Shown here: one piece after another, positions 36,212 through 47,291 of the stretch
How the letters are laid out: each line of letters begins with the position of its first letter
How positions within the stretch are numbered: the first letter of the stretch is position 1
Assembly: GCA_016806145.1 (NCBI GenBank)
Contig: CP063167.1
Coordinates: 1,236,501 to 1,300,500, forward strand
Origin: Variovorax paradoxus
GTDB lineage: Bacteria > Pseudomonadota > Gammaproteobacteria > Burkholderiales > Burkholderiaceae_C
DNA: 64,000 nt
Reading direction: 5' to 3'
The notes under the pieces: generated by a model
The model's database searches: none
Told to the model about the DNA's origin: nothing
What the model saw: only the letters and a program-made list of their open reading frames with translations
Program-made: the position numbers and the translations under genes

Positions 36212-36228
36212 GGCATGCCAGCCATGCC
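36212..36228. promoter_or_regulatory. Palindrome GGCATG-N5-CATGCC, copy 2
   Basis: GGCATG, spacer CCAGC, CATGCC, located 72 bases before the hydrolase start and after the terminator. It implies a new regulated promoter for the hydrolase operon. Confidence 0.65.
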
Positions 36229-36300
36229 ACGACAGTATTTCCCGAGCGGGCATGCAATTCCTATTCTTGCCGGCATGGAAAGACAAAAAAGGACGACGCA

Positions 36301-38058
36301 ATGAACCCAATGAAAGAGACTGAAGCTGCCGCGATCATCGACGCCATCGTTGTGGACTGGGACGTCCCCATCACGATGGATGATGGAACGGTTCTGCGTG
36401 CCGATGTTTTTCGTCCGGTGGAGGAAGGGCGCTATCCCGTACTGCTGAGCTATGGACCCTACGGCAAAGGACTGGCCTTCCAGGAGGGCTATCCGGCTGC
36501 TTGGGAGGGCATGGTCCGCAGCCACCCCGATGTGGCAGAGGGATCCAGTGGCCGGTACCAGAACTGGGAGACGGTCGACCCCGAGAAATGGGTGTGCGAT
36601 GGTTATGTGTGCATCCGCATCGACAGCCGCGGCGCCGGTCGCTCGCCCGGATTGTTGGATCCCTGGTCAGAGCGAGAGATCAGCGACATTTGCGAGTCGA
36701 TTGCTTGGGCTGCAGCACAGCCATGGAGCAGCGGCAAGGTCGGCATGAACGGGATCTCCTACTACGGCGTGAACCAGTGGTTCACTGCATCGCGCCGTCC
36801 TCCGTCGCTGTCGGCGATCTGTGTCTGGGAAGGTGCAGCCGACATCTATCGGGACGCAGTGCGCCACGGTGGCATCCCTTGCACGGCGTTGTGGAAGTCC
36901 TGGTACGGACCGCAGGTCGTGAACGTCCAGCACGGCGCCGGTGACCGCGGGCCGCGCAGTCGCGTGACAAGTGAGCTGGTTGCGGGTCCGGAGACACTGG
37001 ATGACGAGACTCTTCGCTCTAACCGAGTGGACCTTGGGCACGAACTGACGAGCCGACCCCTCCCGGACTCGTATTTCGAGGCGCGGTCGGGACGATGGGA
37101 CTGCGTTGACGTACCGCTCCTCTCGGCGGGCAATTGGGGAGGGCTCGGCCTGCATCTGCGAGGCAATATCGAAGGGTTCACGCAAGCGAGCTCGAAGCAG
37201 AAGTGGCTCGAGGTGCATGGCGGCGATCACTGGTCTTCGTTCTACATCGCCAGTTCGGTCGCTCTGCAAAAGAGGTTCTTTGATCACTTCCTAAAAGGAG
37301 CTGACAACGGCTGGGACGCCGAACCTCCGGTGAATCTGAACATCCGGCACGTGGACCGTTTCGTCGCTCGGAAGGAGCAGGCATGGCCCATTCCGGACAC
37401 GCGATGGACCCCGTATTACCTGGAGCCGGGGCAGGCGGCCCTTGGCAGCTCCGTCCCGGTGGACAACGCTTCCGTCACCTACGAGGCCCTTGGGCCGGGC
37501 TTGGTATTCATGCTGCCGCCCTCGACCAGTGAACTCGAGGTAACGGGCCCCTTGGCAGCTCGCCTCTACATTTCTTCCGAGACCACCGACGCGGATCTCT
37601 TTCTCACCGTTCGCCTGTTCACGCCCGACATGAAGGAGGTCACCTTCCAGGGCGCCAACGACCCTAACACGCCGATCGCGCAGGGGTGGCTGCGTGCGTC
37701 GCACCGGAAGCTGGACGCGGATCGTTCCAAACCCTGGCGCCCCTGGCATGCGCACGACGAGATCCTTCCACTCGTGCCTGGCGAAGTTTATCCAGTCGAC
37801 GTGGAGATCTGGCCGACCAGCATCGTCGTCCCCCCGGGCTACCGATTGGCGCTGAGCATCCGTGGCAAGGACTTCGAGTACGCGGGCCCACCCGTGATGG
37901 CGTTGCACCCCGCACACGAAATGCGAGGCTGTGGAGCGTTCGTTCATGACGACGAGCGGGACCGTCCGCGGTCAGTTTTCGGGGGGAAGGTAACGATCCA
38001 CACTGGCCCGTCGCACCCGTCATCTGTCCTTCTGCCCGTGATCCCGACGCGGGCGTGA
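36301..38058 (+). CDS. CocE/NonD-family serine hydrolase
   Basis: 585 residues, normal for the X-Pro dipeptidyl-peptidase S15 / CocE / NonD family. The N-terminal alpha/beta-hydrolase has DGTVLRADVFRPVEEGRYPVLL, IRIDSRGAGRSPG and the nucleophile elbow GISYYG; a C-terminal jelly roll has LYISSETTDADLFLTVRL. Such enzymes cleave esters, amides or, as NonD, macrocyclic ester bonds. There is no signal peptide, so it acts in the cytoplasm. AAGGACG precedes the ATG. It heads a seven-gene run and should make the first cut on the imported compound. Confidence 0.92.
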   Translation: MNPMKETEAAAIIDAIVVDWDVPITMDDGTVLRADVFRPVEEGRYPVLLSYGPYGKGLAFQEGYPAAWEGMVRSHPDVAEGSSGRYQNWETVDPEKWVCDGYVCIRIDSRGAGRSPGLLDPWSEREISDICESIAWAAAQPWSSGKVGMNGISYYGVNQWFTASRRPPSLSAICVWEGAADIYRDAVRHGGIPCTALWKSWYGPQVVNVQHGAGDRGPRSRVTSELVAGPETLDDETLRSNRVDLGHELTSRPLPDSYFEARSGRWDCVDVPLLSAGNWGGLGLHLRGNIEGFTQASSKQKWLEVHGGDHWSSFYIASSVALQKRFFDHFLKGADNGWDAEPPVNLNIRHVDRFVARKEQAWPIPDTRWTPYYLEPGQAALGSSVPVDNASVTYEALGPGLVFMLPPSTSELEVTGPLAARLYISSETTDADLFLTVRLFTPDMKEVTFQGANDPNTPIAQGWLRASHRKLDADRSKPWRPWHAHDEILPLVPGEVYPVDVEIWPTSIVVPPGYRLALSIRGKDFEYAGPPVMALHPAHEMRGCGAFVHDDERDRPRSVFGGKVTIHTGPSHPSSVLLPVIPTRA

Positions 38059-38083
38059 TTCATCTGTCCTGGAGACTACTTTT

Positions 38084-39013
38084 GTGAAGCAACAGCGAGT
38101 AATCATCAGCTGCGCGGTGACAGGCGGCGTGCATACGCCCACAATGACGCCGCACCTGCCGATCACCCCCCAACAAATCGCGGATGCAGCCGTGGGCGCT
38201 GCCGAGGCTGGCGCCGCCATCATCCACTTGCACGCGCGAGACCCCGTTACGGGGCGGCCGGACCAGTCGCCGGAAGCATTCGGCAAGTTCTTGCCGCAGA
38301 TCAAGGAGCGATGCGACGCGGTGATCAACATCACCACGGGCGGTGCGCCGGGCATGGCTGTAAGCGAGCGCATTCGGCCTGTGATCGAGTTCAAGCCGGA
38401 AGTCGCCTCGCTGAACATGGGGTCGATGAACTTCGGCATGTATCCCATGCTGGAGCGCTTCAGCAACTTCAGGTTCGATTGGGAGGCTCCGTTCCTGGAG
38501 AGCACCCGCGACCTCGTGTTCAGGAACACCTTCAAAGATATCGAGCACATCCTGGGGGTGGGGTCCGAGGCGGGCACGCGTTTCGAGTTTGAGTGCTACG
38601 ACACCGCGCACCTGTACAACCTTCGACATTTTCTGGACCGCGGAATGTTGAAGGCCCCTCTCTTCATTCAATCTGTCCTCGGCATTCTGGGAGGGGCGGG
38701 GACGCACCCGGAGGATGTGATGCACATGAAGCGGACAGCCGACCGGCTGTTCGGCGATCAGTACCACTGGTCAGTGATCGGAGCAGGCGCCGCGCAGATG
38801 CGAGTGGCGGCGCAGGCGGCAACGATGGGCGCAAATGTGCGCGTCGGCCTGGAGGACTCGATCTGGCTTGGCCCCGGCAAGCTGGCTGAGTCGAATGTGG
38901 ATCAGGTCCGGGCCGTGAGAAAGCTGATCGAAGGATTGGGGCTGGAGATCGCGTCTGCCGAGGAGGCCCGCGAGCGCCTGCACCTCAAGGGCGCTGCAGG
39001 TGTCAACTTCTGA
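38084..39013 (+). CDS. Beta-keto acid cleavage enzyme (BKACE/Kce family, DUF849)
   Basis: 309 residues from the GTG at 38084, which has GGAG nine bases upstream. Family motifs: AVTGGVHTPTMTPHLPITP, the zinc histidines in IIHLHARDP, INITTGGAPGM and LNMGSMNFG. BKACE proteins combine a beta-keto acid with acetyl-CoA to give acetoacetate and a new CoA thioester. Acid specificity varies within the family and cannot be read here. An SDR and an acyl-CoA synthetase in the same operon fit oxidation to a beta-keto acid and activation of the product. Confidence 0.93.
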   Translation: MKQQRVIISCAVTGGVHTPTMTPHLPITPQQIADAAVGAAEAGAAIIHLHARDPVTGRPDQSPEAFGKFLPQIKERCDAVINITTGGAPGMAVSERIRPVIEFKPEVASLNMGSMNFGMYPMLERFSNFRFDWEAPFLESTRDLVFRNTFKDIEHILGVGSEAGTRFEFECYDTAHLYNLRHFLDRGMLKAPLFIQSVLGILGGAGTHPEDVMHMKRTADRLFGDQYHWSVIGAGAAQMRVAAQAATMGANVRVGLEDSIWLGPGKLAESNVDQVRAVRKLIEGLGLEIASAEEARERLHLKGAAGVNF

Positions 39014-39023
39014 AGGAACGAAT

Positions 39024-39770
39024 GTGTCGAAAGTGCTTGTTGTGACCGGTTCCAGCCGGGGTATCGGTGCCGCGATTGCGCTCCTCGGGGCGAAAGAGGG
39101 GTACGGGGTCGCGGTGAACTACCGCAGTGATCGTGATGGCGCGGAAGCGCTCGTCCGAAATATTGCGCGCCAAGGAGGCAGGGCCGCTGCCGTCTGCGCG
39201 GATGTGTCGACCAGTGCCGGAGCCGCGAAGCTTTTCGCCGAAGTCGATCAGACATTGGGCAGCGTCTCCGTGCTGGTGAACAACGCCGGCATCTCCGGCA
39301 GCCGGTGCGCTATCGATGCAATCGACGAGGACAGGCTGCAGCGGATCTTCGAGACGAACGTGTTTTCCGCCTTCTTCTGCTCCCGCGAAGCGGTCAGGCG
39401 CATGAGCCGCACCAGCGGAGGCGAAGGCGGATCGATCGTGAACATCTCATCGGCTGCGGCACGGCACGGCGGTATGCCCGAACTTGCTCACTATGCGTCC
39501 ACCAAAGCCGCGTTGGACGGCATGACCATCGCGCTGGCCAAGGAGCTCGGGCCGCAGGGCGTTCGGGTCAACAGCCTTCGACCGGGTGTGATCGTCACCG
39601 AAATGCACGATGAGTTCGGAGGCGCAAAACTCATCGAAAGCATTGCGCCTACGATTCCGATGCAACGCCCGGGCACGGTGGACGAAGTCGCTGAGGCTGT
39701 GCTTTGGCTGGCGTCGGAACGCTCATCGTACGTCCATGGTGCTGTCATCGATATCACGGGCGGAAGATAA
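39024..39770 (+). CDS. Short-chain dehydrogenase/reductase
   Basis: 248-residue SDR. TGSSRGIG, VNNAGISG, YASTKAAL with catalytic Tyr/Lys, and the C-terminal GAVIDITGGR are intact. The start is read as GTG at 39024 with AAGGA eight bases upstream, ten bases after the BKACE stop; an in-frame GTG at 39000 would overlap it. It may oxidise a beta-hydroxy acid to the beta-keto acid that BKACE cleaves. Confidence 0.9.
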   Translation: MSKVLVVTGSSRGIGAAIALLGAKEGYGVAVNYRSDRDGAEALVRNIARQGGRAAAVCADVSTSAGAAKLFAEVDQTLGSVSVLVNNAGISGSRCAIDAIDEDRLQRIFETNVFSAFFCSREAVRRMSRTSGGEGGSIVNISSAAARHGGMPELAHYASTKAALDGMTIALAKELGPQGVRVNSLRPGVIVTEMHDEFGGAKLIESIAPTIPMQRPGTVDEVAEAVLWLASERSSYVHGAVIDITGGR

Positions 39771-39771
39771 G

Positions 39772-40125
39772 ATGCTCTTCGAGATGCGGACCTACCAGGT
39801 GCTGCCGTCCCGCCTGAAGGACTACCTCAGCATCTACGCAGAGAAGGGCAAGTCGCTTCAGTGTGAAGTCCTTGGGCACTTGGCCGGGTGCTACATGACC
39901 GAGGTCGGTGACCTGAACCAGGTGATCTTCATTTGGGGGTTCAGTTCGTTCGAGGACCGTGTGCGCCGGCGTGGCGCGCTCGCCGCGCTTCCTGCGTGGC
40001 AAGCGTACGTCGCACAGGTCGCTCCTCTCTTCGTCCGTCAGGAGAGCAGGCTGCTGATGCCGGCAGCTTTCGGCGAGGCTGCGCCGATGAAGGACGAGAT
40101 GTGGCATTCGCGGGACGTCGGTTAA
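39772..40125 (+). CDS. NIPSNAP-family protein
   Basis: 117 residues beginning MLFEMRTYQVLPSRLKDYL, the NIPSNAP opening, then GHLAGCYMTEVGDLNQVIFIW. It begins one base after the SDR stop. Its role is unknown, but it belongs to the operon by spacing. Compare the NIPSNAP gene at 23094, also inside a catabolic operon. Confidence 0.9.
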   Translation: MLFEMRTYQVLPSRLKDYLSIYAEKGKSLQCEVLGHLAGCYMTEVGDLNQVIFIWGFSSFEDRVRRRGALAALPAWQAYVAQVAPLFVRQESRLLMPAAFGEAAPMKDEMWHSRDVG

Positions 40126-40128
40126 GCG

Positions 40129-40842
40129 ATGCCGCGCCCGCTTGTCGCCGCACTGGTGTGCGGCAGTCCCCACCGTAACCACGATTTTGATTTCGCGCGG
40201 CTGCGGCTCGGCCAGGCTCTCTACGACGCTCACGGCATTCGCACCGATTGCTACAACGACTATGAGGAGTCGGCTGACCTCCTCGGCGCCGACCTGCTCG
40301 TCAGCTACACGTCGCAGGTACCGGTGAGTGAAAAAGCGAGTGCAGCGATCCGGCGCTTCCTCGATCGAGGCGGGCGCTGGTTCGCGTTGCATGCGACCAA
40401 TTCGGTCGCGGGCAATCAGGCGATGCCGAGCATCCTCGGCACACGCTTCATTTCACATCCGAAGTACATGACCTTCCCGGTCAAAGTGACGCGGCAGGAA
40501 GAGCCGCTGCTAAAAGGCATCCGCGATTTCGACGTGTCCGACGAGCTGTATTGCATCGAGGATGTCACCAGGGACCTCGACGTGTTGCTCCACGCGCACT
40601 GGGGCGGTGAAGCGTTCGGCGGCATTCATTTCGAGGAGGCCGATCGCCCGATCCTCTACCGCCGGACAGTCGGCGATGGCGGCGTGCTCTATCTCGCGCT
40701 CGGCCACGCCAACCGGCCCTATGACAAGCTGTTTCCGCACCTGCCCGATCAGCTCGACCATCGGGGCCCCTGGGACCTACCGATGTTCCAAGAGCTGGTG
40801 AAGCGTGGCGTCGAATGGGCGGCACAGCGGCGCCCGTTCTGA
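40129..40842 (+). CDS. ThuA-like (trehalose utilisation) family protein
   Basis: 237 residues of class I glutamine amidotransferase-like fold. VCGSPHRNHDFDFARLRL, LLVSYTSQVP, GRWFALHATNS and VLYLALGHANRPYD are recognisable. In ThuA proteins the residue after LH in this loop is often the place of an expected nucleophile; here it is Ala (LHATN). Family members act in sugar metabolism, often with unknown chemistry. It begins three bases after the NIPSNAP stop, so it is co-translated with the operon. Confidence 0.85.
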   Translation: MPRPLVAALVCGSPHRNHDFDFARLRLGQALYDAHGIRTDCYNDYEESADLLGADLLVSYTSQVPVSEKASAAIRRFLDRGGRWFALHATNSVAGNQAMPSILGTRFISHPKYMTFPVKVTRQEEPLLKGIRDFDVSDELYCIEDVTRDLDVLLHAHWGGEAFGGIHFEEADRPILYRRTVGDGGVLYLALGHANRPYDKLFPHLPDQLDHRGPWDLPMFQELVKRGVEWAAQRRPF

Positions 40843-40911
40843 CCACACCCCGCCGCTCGTGCCCGGTCTTTCGAGTGGCGAGCCTTGCAACCATTCGACT
40901 CGGCGTTCAAA

Positions 40912-42057
40912 GTGAAAAACAAATTCTCAGACGAATCTCTTCAACTGCGCTCTGTTGTCACTCATGGAGGGCAGGTTGTGCTTTCTCTTGTCAGAGAAGC
41001 GCTGCCAGCTCTGAAGCCTGAAGATGTGCTCATTCGCGTCGAGGCCGCTCCAATCAACCCGTCCGACATTGGCTCGATGCTTGGCGCCGCGGACCTCAGT
41101 CTGGCGTGGACTGCTGACGGTGCTGCTGGGCCGGAACTTGTGGCGCCTGTACCTGCAGCATCCCTGCCGGCGATGCGATCGAGCAGGGCTGCTTTCATGT
41201 CGGTCGGTCTCGAAGGGGCAGGTACGGTCGTGGCGGCAGGAAGTTCACATGCTGCACAGTCCTTGATGGGGAAAACGGTTGCAGCGATGGCCGGGGGCAT
41301 GTACGCGCGCTATCGTTGTGTAGCGGCGGCAGAATGTCTCGTGCTCCCCGAGGGCACCAGTGCGGTAGAGGCTGCCTCCTGCTTCGTCAATCCCCTCGCC
41401 GCGTTAGGGATGGTGGAGACGGCTCGCAGGGAGGGCCACACGGCGATTGTCCAAACGGCTGCTGCCTCGAATCTCGGACAGATCCTTCTTCGAATCTGCC
41501 TTGCTGATGGTGTCCCGCTCGTCAACGTGGTGCGGTCGCAGCAGCAAGAGGAACTCTTGCGCGCGCAGGGCGCCCGCTACGTGTGCAACTCGAGTTCCGG
41601 CGATTTCAGAGATCGACTTGTTGACGCCATTGCGGCCACGGGGGCAACGATTGTCTTGGACCCCATTGGAGGGGGTAGCGGCGGGCAGATTTTGAGCTGC
41701 ATGGAGGTGGCCATCAGCCGCCGTCCCGGTCAGGCAGCCTCCCGCTACGGCTCGGAAGTTCTTAAACAGTTGTATGTGTACGGCGCTCTCGATCCTCGCC
41801 CCATCGAGATACCGCGCGACATCGGTGCTGCATGGGCCGCTGGCGGATGGCTTCTTCTGCGGTACCTCAAGGTGACGCAGCCGCAAATCCTCGACAGGCT
41901 CAAAGCTCGGGTTGCCGCAGAAGTCAAGACCACGTTTGCGAGCCACTACGCCCGAGGCATTTCGCTGAAGGAGGTCATCTCACCGGAGGTCCTCAAGGTC
42001 TGCGCACATCCCGCGACAGGAATGAAATTCCTGATCGAGCCCTGGAAAAACTGTTGA
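40912..42057 (+). CDS. Zinc-binding-dehydrogenase-like (MDR) oxidoreductase
   Basis: 381 residues if started at the GTG 40912; a TTG at 40885 would add nine. The MDR fold shows LIRVEAAPINPSDIGSM, VGLEGAGTVVAAG and the NAD(P)-binding stretch TAAASNLGQILLRI. Structural-zinc cysteines are absent, so it is probably a zinc-independent reductase (2-haloacrylate reductase or quinone-oxidoreductase like). It lies 69 bases after the ThuA-like gene in the same direction. Confidence 0.87.
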   Translation: MKNKFSDESLQLRSVVTHGGQVVLSLVREALPALKPEDVLIRVEAAPINPSDIGSMLGAADLSLAWTADGAAGPELVAPVPAASLPAMRSSRAAFMSVGLEGAGTVVAAGSSHAAQSLMGKTVAAMAGGMYARYRCVAAAECLVLPEGTSAVEAASCFVNPLAALGMVETARREGHTAIVQTAAASNLGQILLRICLADGVPLVNVVRSQQQEELLRAQGARYVCNSSSGDFRDRLVDAIAATGATIVLDPIGGGSGGQILSCMEVAISRRPGQAASRYGSEVLKQLYVYGALDPRPIEIPRDIGAAWAAGGWLLLRYLKVTQPQILDRLKARVAAEVKTTFASHYARGISLKEVISPEVLKVCAHPATGMKFLIEPWKNC

Positions 42058-42221
42058 CCGAGTCGTCGGAAATGCCGAGCTCGAATCCGCTGGCCGCAAG
42101 AGCGCACGGCGTCTGTTATCTGGAAATGGGAACTCTCCGCATCCGGGCGCCACGCGTTCGTCGAAGTCCTTCGGAGATCACGACCGGGCTCAACTTCCTT
42201 GCGACTGAATAGGTGACATCC

Positions 42222-43850
<1,629 letters not shown>

Positions 43851-44025
43851 ACCGGCGCCGAGCTCGAAGATGGTCGCGAAGCTCGTTGACTGTCGAGCGC
43901 CTGGGGCCGCGGTTCTGGCGTCGCCCCTGGACTGCGGCCTGTCTTTAGCGCACCGCTCCGGTTGCGGTTGACCGTGCGAAGTTCGAGTCGTTCACCCGCG
44001 CTGCCGTCCACCTCAGTTCCGGGAT

Positions 44026-44150
44026 CGTGACACCCGGATCGGCATGGCCTCCATGCCGAGAAAGCATTTCCGCCGCTATTCCCTCGTCGCTAACCTTTGC
44101 TTCAGTCACATCATCAATGGCGAAGACGGTCGCATGAACAGGCGAAACAT
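44026..44150 (+). repeat. Leader duplication, copy B (in front of mhpD)
   Basis: Ungapped near-copy of 35048-35172, including the palindrome at 44040-44058 (CGGCATGG, CCT, CCATGCCG), the promoter-proximal region and the first codons of a Bug gene. The spacer between palindrome arms has changed but both arms are intact, which suggests that the palindrome is under selection. Confidence 0.85.
44040..44058. promoter_or_regulatory. Palindrome GGCATG-N5-CATGCC, copy 3
   Basis: Arms CGGCATGG and CCATGCCG with spacer CCT, about 280 bases before mhpD. Third occurrence in the cluster; it suggests that mhpDFE is controlled with the LysR-Bug-hydrolase genes. Confidence 0.65.
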
Positions 44151-44338
44151 CGTCGCGGTGAGCGACATTGCCTGCGCGGCCAGTTGATCGCCGAGCTGCT
44201 TTCTTCGTCTCGACATCTTGAGAAGAGGCCAGATGAAATTGCCGTCCTTCGCTCTTGTTCGGGGCCTCCTCTCGACGACTTGACGCAACCCGGCGCGATG
44301 CGCTGCCCCACCCAACCCCCCACCAACAGAGATCATCC

Positions 44339-45139
44339 ATGCAACATCTATCCGACCCCGCCGAAGCCTTAGCGGCGGCGCTGCGCGACGCCGAGCATCA
44401 GCGCTCCCCCTGCACGCCGTTGCGGCACCAAGCCGAGTCCCTCGGCTGGTCGGTGACTCAGGAGAACGCCTATACCGTGCAGCGCATCAACGAGGCGCGC
44501 CGCATATCGAGCGGCGATCGCGTCACGGGCCGCAAGATCGGGCTTACTGCCGCCAGCGTGCAGCGACAGCTTGGCGTAGACCAGCCGGACTACGGCGCGC
44601 TCTGGAGCTCCACGGCCTTTGGCGACGGCGCGGAGATTCCGCTGACCGGCTTTATTCGGCCCAAGGTGGAAGCCGAAGTCGCGATCGTGCTCGACAAGGA
44701 TGTGACGGCCGCCGACGCAACCTTGGCCGACCTCTTCGCGGCCACGGCCTATGCGGTGCCTGCGCTCGAAATCGTGGACAGTCGCATCGCGGCCTGGGAC
44801 ATACACCTGTTCGACACCATCGCCGATAACGCATCGGCCGCCGGCTACGTACTGGGCGCGGACCCGAAACGACTGGATCGGCTGAGTCTGCGCGATGCCG
44901 GCATGACACTGACCGAAGACGGCCGCAGCGTGAGCCAGGGCAGCGGCGGCGAGTGCATGGGCCATCCCTTGAATGCTGCTGTCTGGCTGACGCGGCAACT
45001 GGCCCGGCTCGGCACCCCGCTGCGCGCCGGCGATGTCGTACTGACCGGGGCGCTCGGACCGATGGTGACGATCACTGCGCCCTCGTTCTTCGAGGCGCAT
45101 ATTGAAGGTCTCGGCCGCGTCGCGGCGCGGTTCGCGTGA
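44339..45139 (+). CDS. mhpD: 2-keto-4-pentenoate hydratase (MhpD/4-oxalocrotonate decarboxylase family)
   Basis: 266 residues. [27 protein letters not shown], the metal-ligand [12 protein letters not shown] and [15 protein letters not shown] mark the hydratase/decarboxylase family of meta-cleavage pathways. It adds water to 2-hydroxypenta-2,4-dienoate to give 4-hydroxy-2-oxovalerate. A decarboxylase role cannot be excluded. It is the first gene of a three-gene unit with mhpF (17-base gap) and mhpE. Confidence 0.9.
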   Translation: MQHLSDPAEALAAALRDAEHQRSPCTPLRHQAESLGWSVTQENAYTVQRINEARRISSGDRVTGRKIGLTAASVQRQLGVDQPDYGALWSSTAFGDGAEIPLTGFIRPKVEAEVAIVLDKDVTAADATLADLFAATAYAVPALEIVDSRIAAWDIHLFDTIADNASAAGYVLGADPKRLDRLSLRDAGMTLTEDGRSVSQGSGGECMGHPLNAAVWLTRQLARLGTPLRAGDVVLTGALGPMVTITAPSFFEAHIEGLGRVAARFA

Positions 45140-45156
45140 ACATGCAAGGAACCTCC

Positions 45157-46110
45157 ATGAACAAGATCAAAGCTGCCATCATCGGCAGTGGAAACATCGG
45201 CACCGATCTGATGATCAAGGCCCTGCGCGGCGCACGGAACCTCGAGGTGGTCGTGCTAGCCGGCATCGATGCAAACTCCGACGGCCTCGCGCGTGGGCGC
45301 CGCCTCGGCGTGGCAACTACCGACCAGGGGGTCGAGGGCCTCGCGCGACATCCCGCCTTCGGCGACATCGACATCGTGTTCGACGCAACCTCGGCTGCCG
45401 CGCACGTCCGCAACGACGCCTTCCTGCGCGAGCTCAAGCCGGCCCTCCGCATGGTGGACCTCACGCCGGCCGCCATCGGTCCCTACTGTGTCCCTGTGGT
45501 GAACCTTGAAGAACACCTGGACGCGCTAAACCTCAACATGGTCACATGTGGCGGTCAGGCGACCATTCCCATCGTGCATGCCGTCTCGCAAGTGGCGACC
45601 GTGCACTATGCCGAGATCGTCGCGTCGGTGTCGAGCCGCTCTGCGGGCCCGGGCACGCGGGCCAACATCGACGAGTTCACCGAGACCACGGCCCGCGCTA
45701 TCGAAGTTGTGGGAGGGGCGAGGCGGGGCAAGGCCATCATTATTCTTAACCCTGCAGAGCCGCCACTGCTGATGCGCGACACCGTCTACACGCTGAGCGT
45801 GGGCAGTGACGAGGCCGCAATCGAAGACTCGGTGCAGGCCATGGTGGCGGCCGTGGAGGGGTACGTGCCGGGCTACCGCCTCAAGCAAGCCGTGCAGTTC
45901 GAACACATTCCGCCCGGGCAGGCGCTGCAGATTCCCGGCGTGGGAGGGCTTGCCGGACTGAAGACTTCCGTGTTCCTACAGGTGGAAGGCGCGGCGCACT
46001 ACCTGCCGGCGTATGCGGGCAACCTCGACATCATGACCAGTGCCGCGCTCGCGAGCGGCGACCGCATCGCGGCGCGCCTGCTGGCCACCCGTGCCATGGC
46101 GAACGCGTGA
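45157..46110 (+). CDS. mhpF: Acetaldehyde dehydrogenase, acylating
   Basis: 317 residues from the ATG at 45157, where AAGGA is well placed; GTG and ATG codons just upstream are rejected. Rossmann motif [14 protein letters not shown], catalytic Cys in [15 protein letters not shown], and [20 protein letters not shown] are intact. It turns acetaldehyde and CoA into acetyl-CoA and channels its substrate from the aldolase encoded next. Confidence 0.95.
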   Translation: MNKIKAAIIGSGNIGTDLMIKALRGARNLEVVVLAGIDANSDGLARGRRLGVATTDQGVEGLARHPAFGDIDIVFDATSAAAHVRNDAFLRELKPALRMVDLTPAAIGPYCVPVVNLEEHLDALNLNMVTCGGQATIPIVHAVSQVATVHYAEIVASVSSRSAGPGTRANIDEFTETTARAIEVVGGARRGKAIIILNPAEPPLLMRDTVYTLSVGSDEAAIEDSVQAMVAAVEGYVPGYRLKQAVQFEHIPPGQALQIPGVGGLAGLKTSVFLQVEGAAHYLPAYAGNLDIMTSAALASGDRIAARLLATRAMANA

Positions 46111-46120
46111 GGAGAATTCC

Positions 46121-47173
46121 ATGAATGACAAAAAGATCTACATTTCTGATGTGACCCTGCGCGATGGCAGTCACGCCATCCGGCACCGGTACACCGTGGA
46201 GCAGGTGGCGCAGATCGCGGCCGCGCTCGATGCAGCGGGCGTTGACTCCATCGAGGTCGCCCACGGCGACGGGCTCGCCGGCTCCAGCTTCAATTACGGC
46301 TTTGGCGCACACACCGACGTCGAGTGGATCGCCGCGGCGCGCAACGCCGTTCGTCGGGCGCGCATCGCCACCCTGCTCGTGCCAGGCATCGGCACCGTGC
46401 ACGACCTGAAGGCCGCCCACGCGGCCGGTGCCAGCGTGGTGCGCGTGGCGACGCATTGCACGGAAGCCGACGTCGCAAAGCAGCACATCGAGACCGCGCG
46501 CGAGCTTGGCATGGACACCGTCGGCTTCCTCATGATGAGTCACATGACCAGCGCGGCAGAGCTCGCGCAGCAGGCGCTGAAGATGGAAAGCTACGGTGCC
46601 ACCTGCGTTTACGTCGTCGACTCGGGCGGAGCCTTGGGCATGCAGGACGTGCGTGACCGCTTCCGCGCCCTCAAAGACGTATTGCGCACGGAGACGGCGA
46701 CCGGTATGCATGCCCACCACAACCTCAGCCTCGGCGTAGCCAACAGCATCGTAGCCGTGGAGGAAGGCTGCGATCGCGTAGACGCGAGCCTGGCTGGAAT
46801 GGGCGCCGGCGCCGGTAACGCGCCGCTCGAGGTCTTCGTGGCCGCGGCCGAGCGGCTGAATTGGGATCATGGCTGCGACGTCAAGGCGCTGATGGATGCG
46901 GCCGACGATATCGTGCGGCCATTGCAAGATCGGCCCGTTCGGGTAGACCGGGAGACTCTGTCGCTTGGCTATGCCGGTGTCTACTCCAGCTTCCTGCGGC
47001 ATGCGGAAGCCGCCGCGTCACGTTACGGCCTGCCGGCCGTCGAGATTCTGCTCGAACTTGGACGGCGCCGTATGGTTGGCGGTCAAGAAGACATGATTGT
47101 GGACGTCGCGCTCGACCTCGCGCGGTCGCGTGACGCCGACTCCGCTACCGATGTCGCTGCGGCAGTCGCCTGA
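46121..47173 (+). CDS. mhpE: 4-hydroxy-2-oxovalerate aldolase
   Basis: 350 residues. [16 protein letters not shown] with the catalytic Arg/Asp/His, the metal histidines in [15 protein letters not shown] and [12 protein letters not shown] are characteristic of DmpG/MhpE. It cleaves 4-hydroxy-2-oxovalerate to pyruvate and acetaldehyde. GGAG precedes the ATG by six bases. It ends the meta-cleavage lower pathway; no ring-cleaving dioxygenase is in the window. Confidence 0.95.
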   Translation: MNDKKIYISDVTLRDGSHAIRHRYTVEQVAQIAAALDAAGVDSIEVAHGDGLAGSSFNYGFGAHTDVEWIAAARNAVRRARIATLLVPGIGTVHDLKAAHAAGASVVRVATHCTEADVAKQHIETARELGMDTVGFLMMSHMTSAAELAQQALKMESYGATCVYVVDSGGALGMQDVRDRFRALKDVLRTETATGMHAHHNLSLGVANSIVAVEEGCDRVDASLAGMGAGAGNAPLEVFVAAAERLNWDHGCDVKALMDAADDIVRPLQDRPVRVDRETLSLGYAGVYSSFLRHAEAAASRYGLPAVEILLELGRRRMVGGQEDMIVDVALDLARSRDADSATDVAAAVA

Positions 47174-47291
47174 TTGCCGGAGATTCCCGCACGACTTTCT
47201 GTCCATTCCCTGGGCCTGCGTCACGCTCTCTTCCACGAGTGGCTGTCTCGAGCAAGCCGAGCAGGTCATTTGCATGTGGCCGCGCGGCACG

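Larger units (their letters stand above)
43851..44338. other. Intergenic region with duplicated regulatory leader
   Basis: The first 175 bases show nothing. Copy B of the leader occupies 44026-44150. It carries an ATG at 44134 and a few codons identical to the Bug gene (MNRRNI), after which the frame departs and stops. The last 190 bases before mhpD show no gene. Confidence 0.7.

Noticed and set aside
44134..44190. Short frame starting MNRRNIV after the duplicated leader
   Set aside because: As a gene: it departs from the Bug family after a few codons and stops, so it is treated as part of the duplicated leader.
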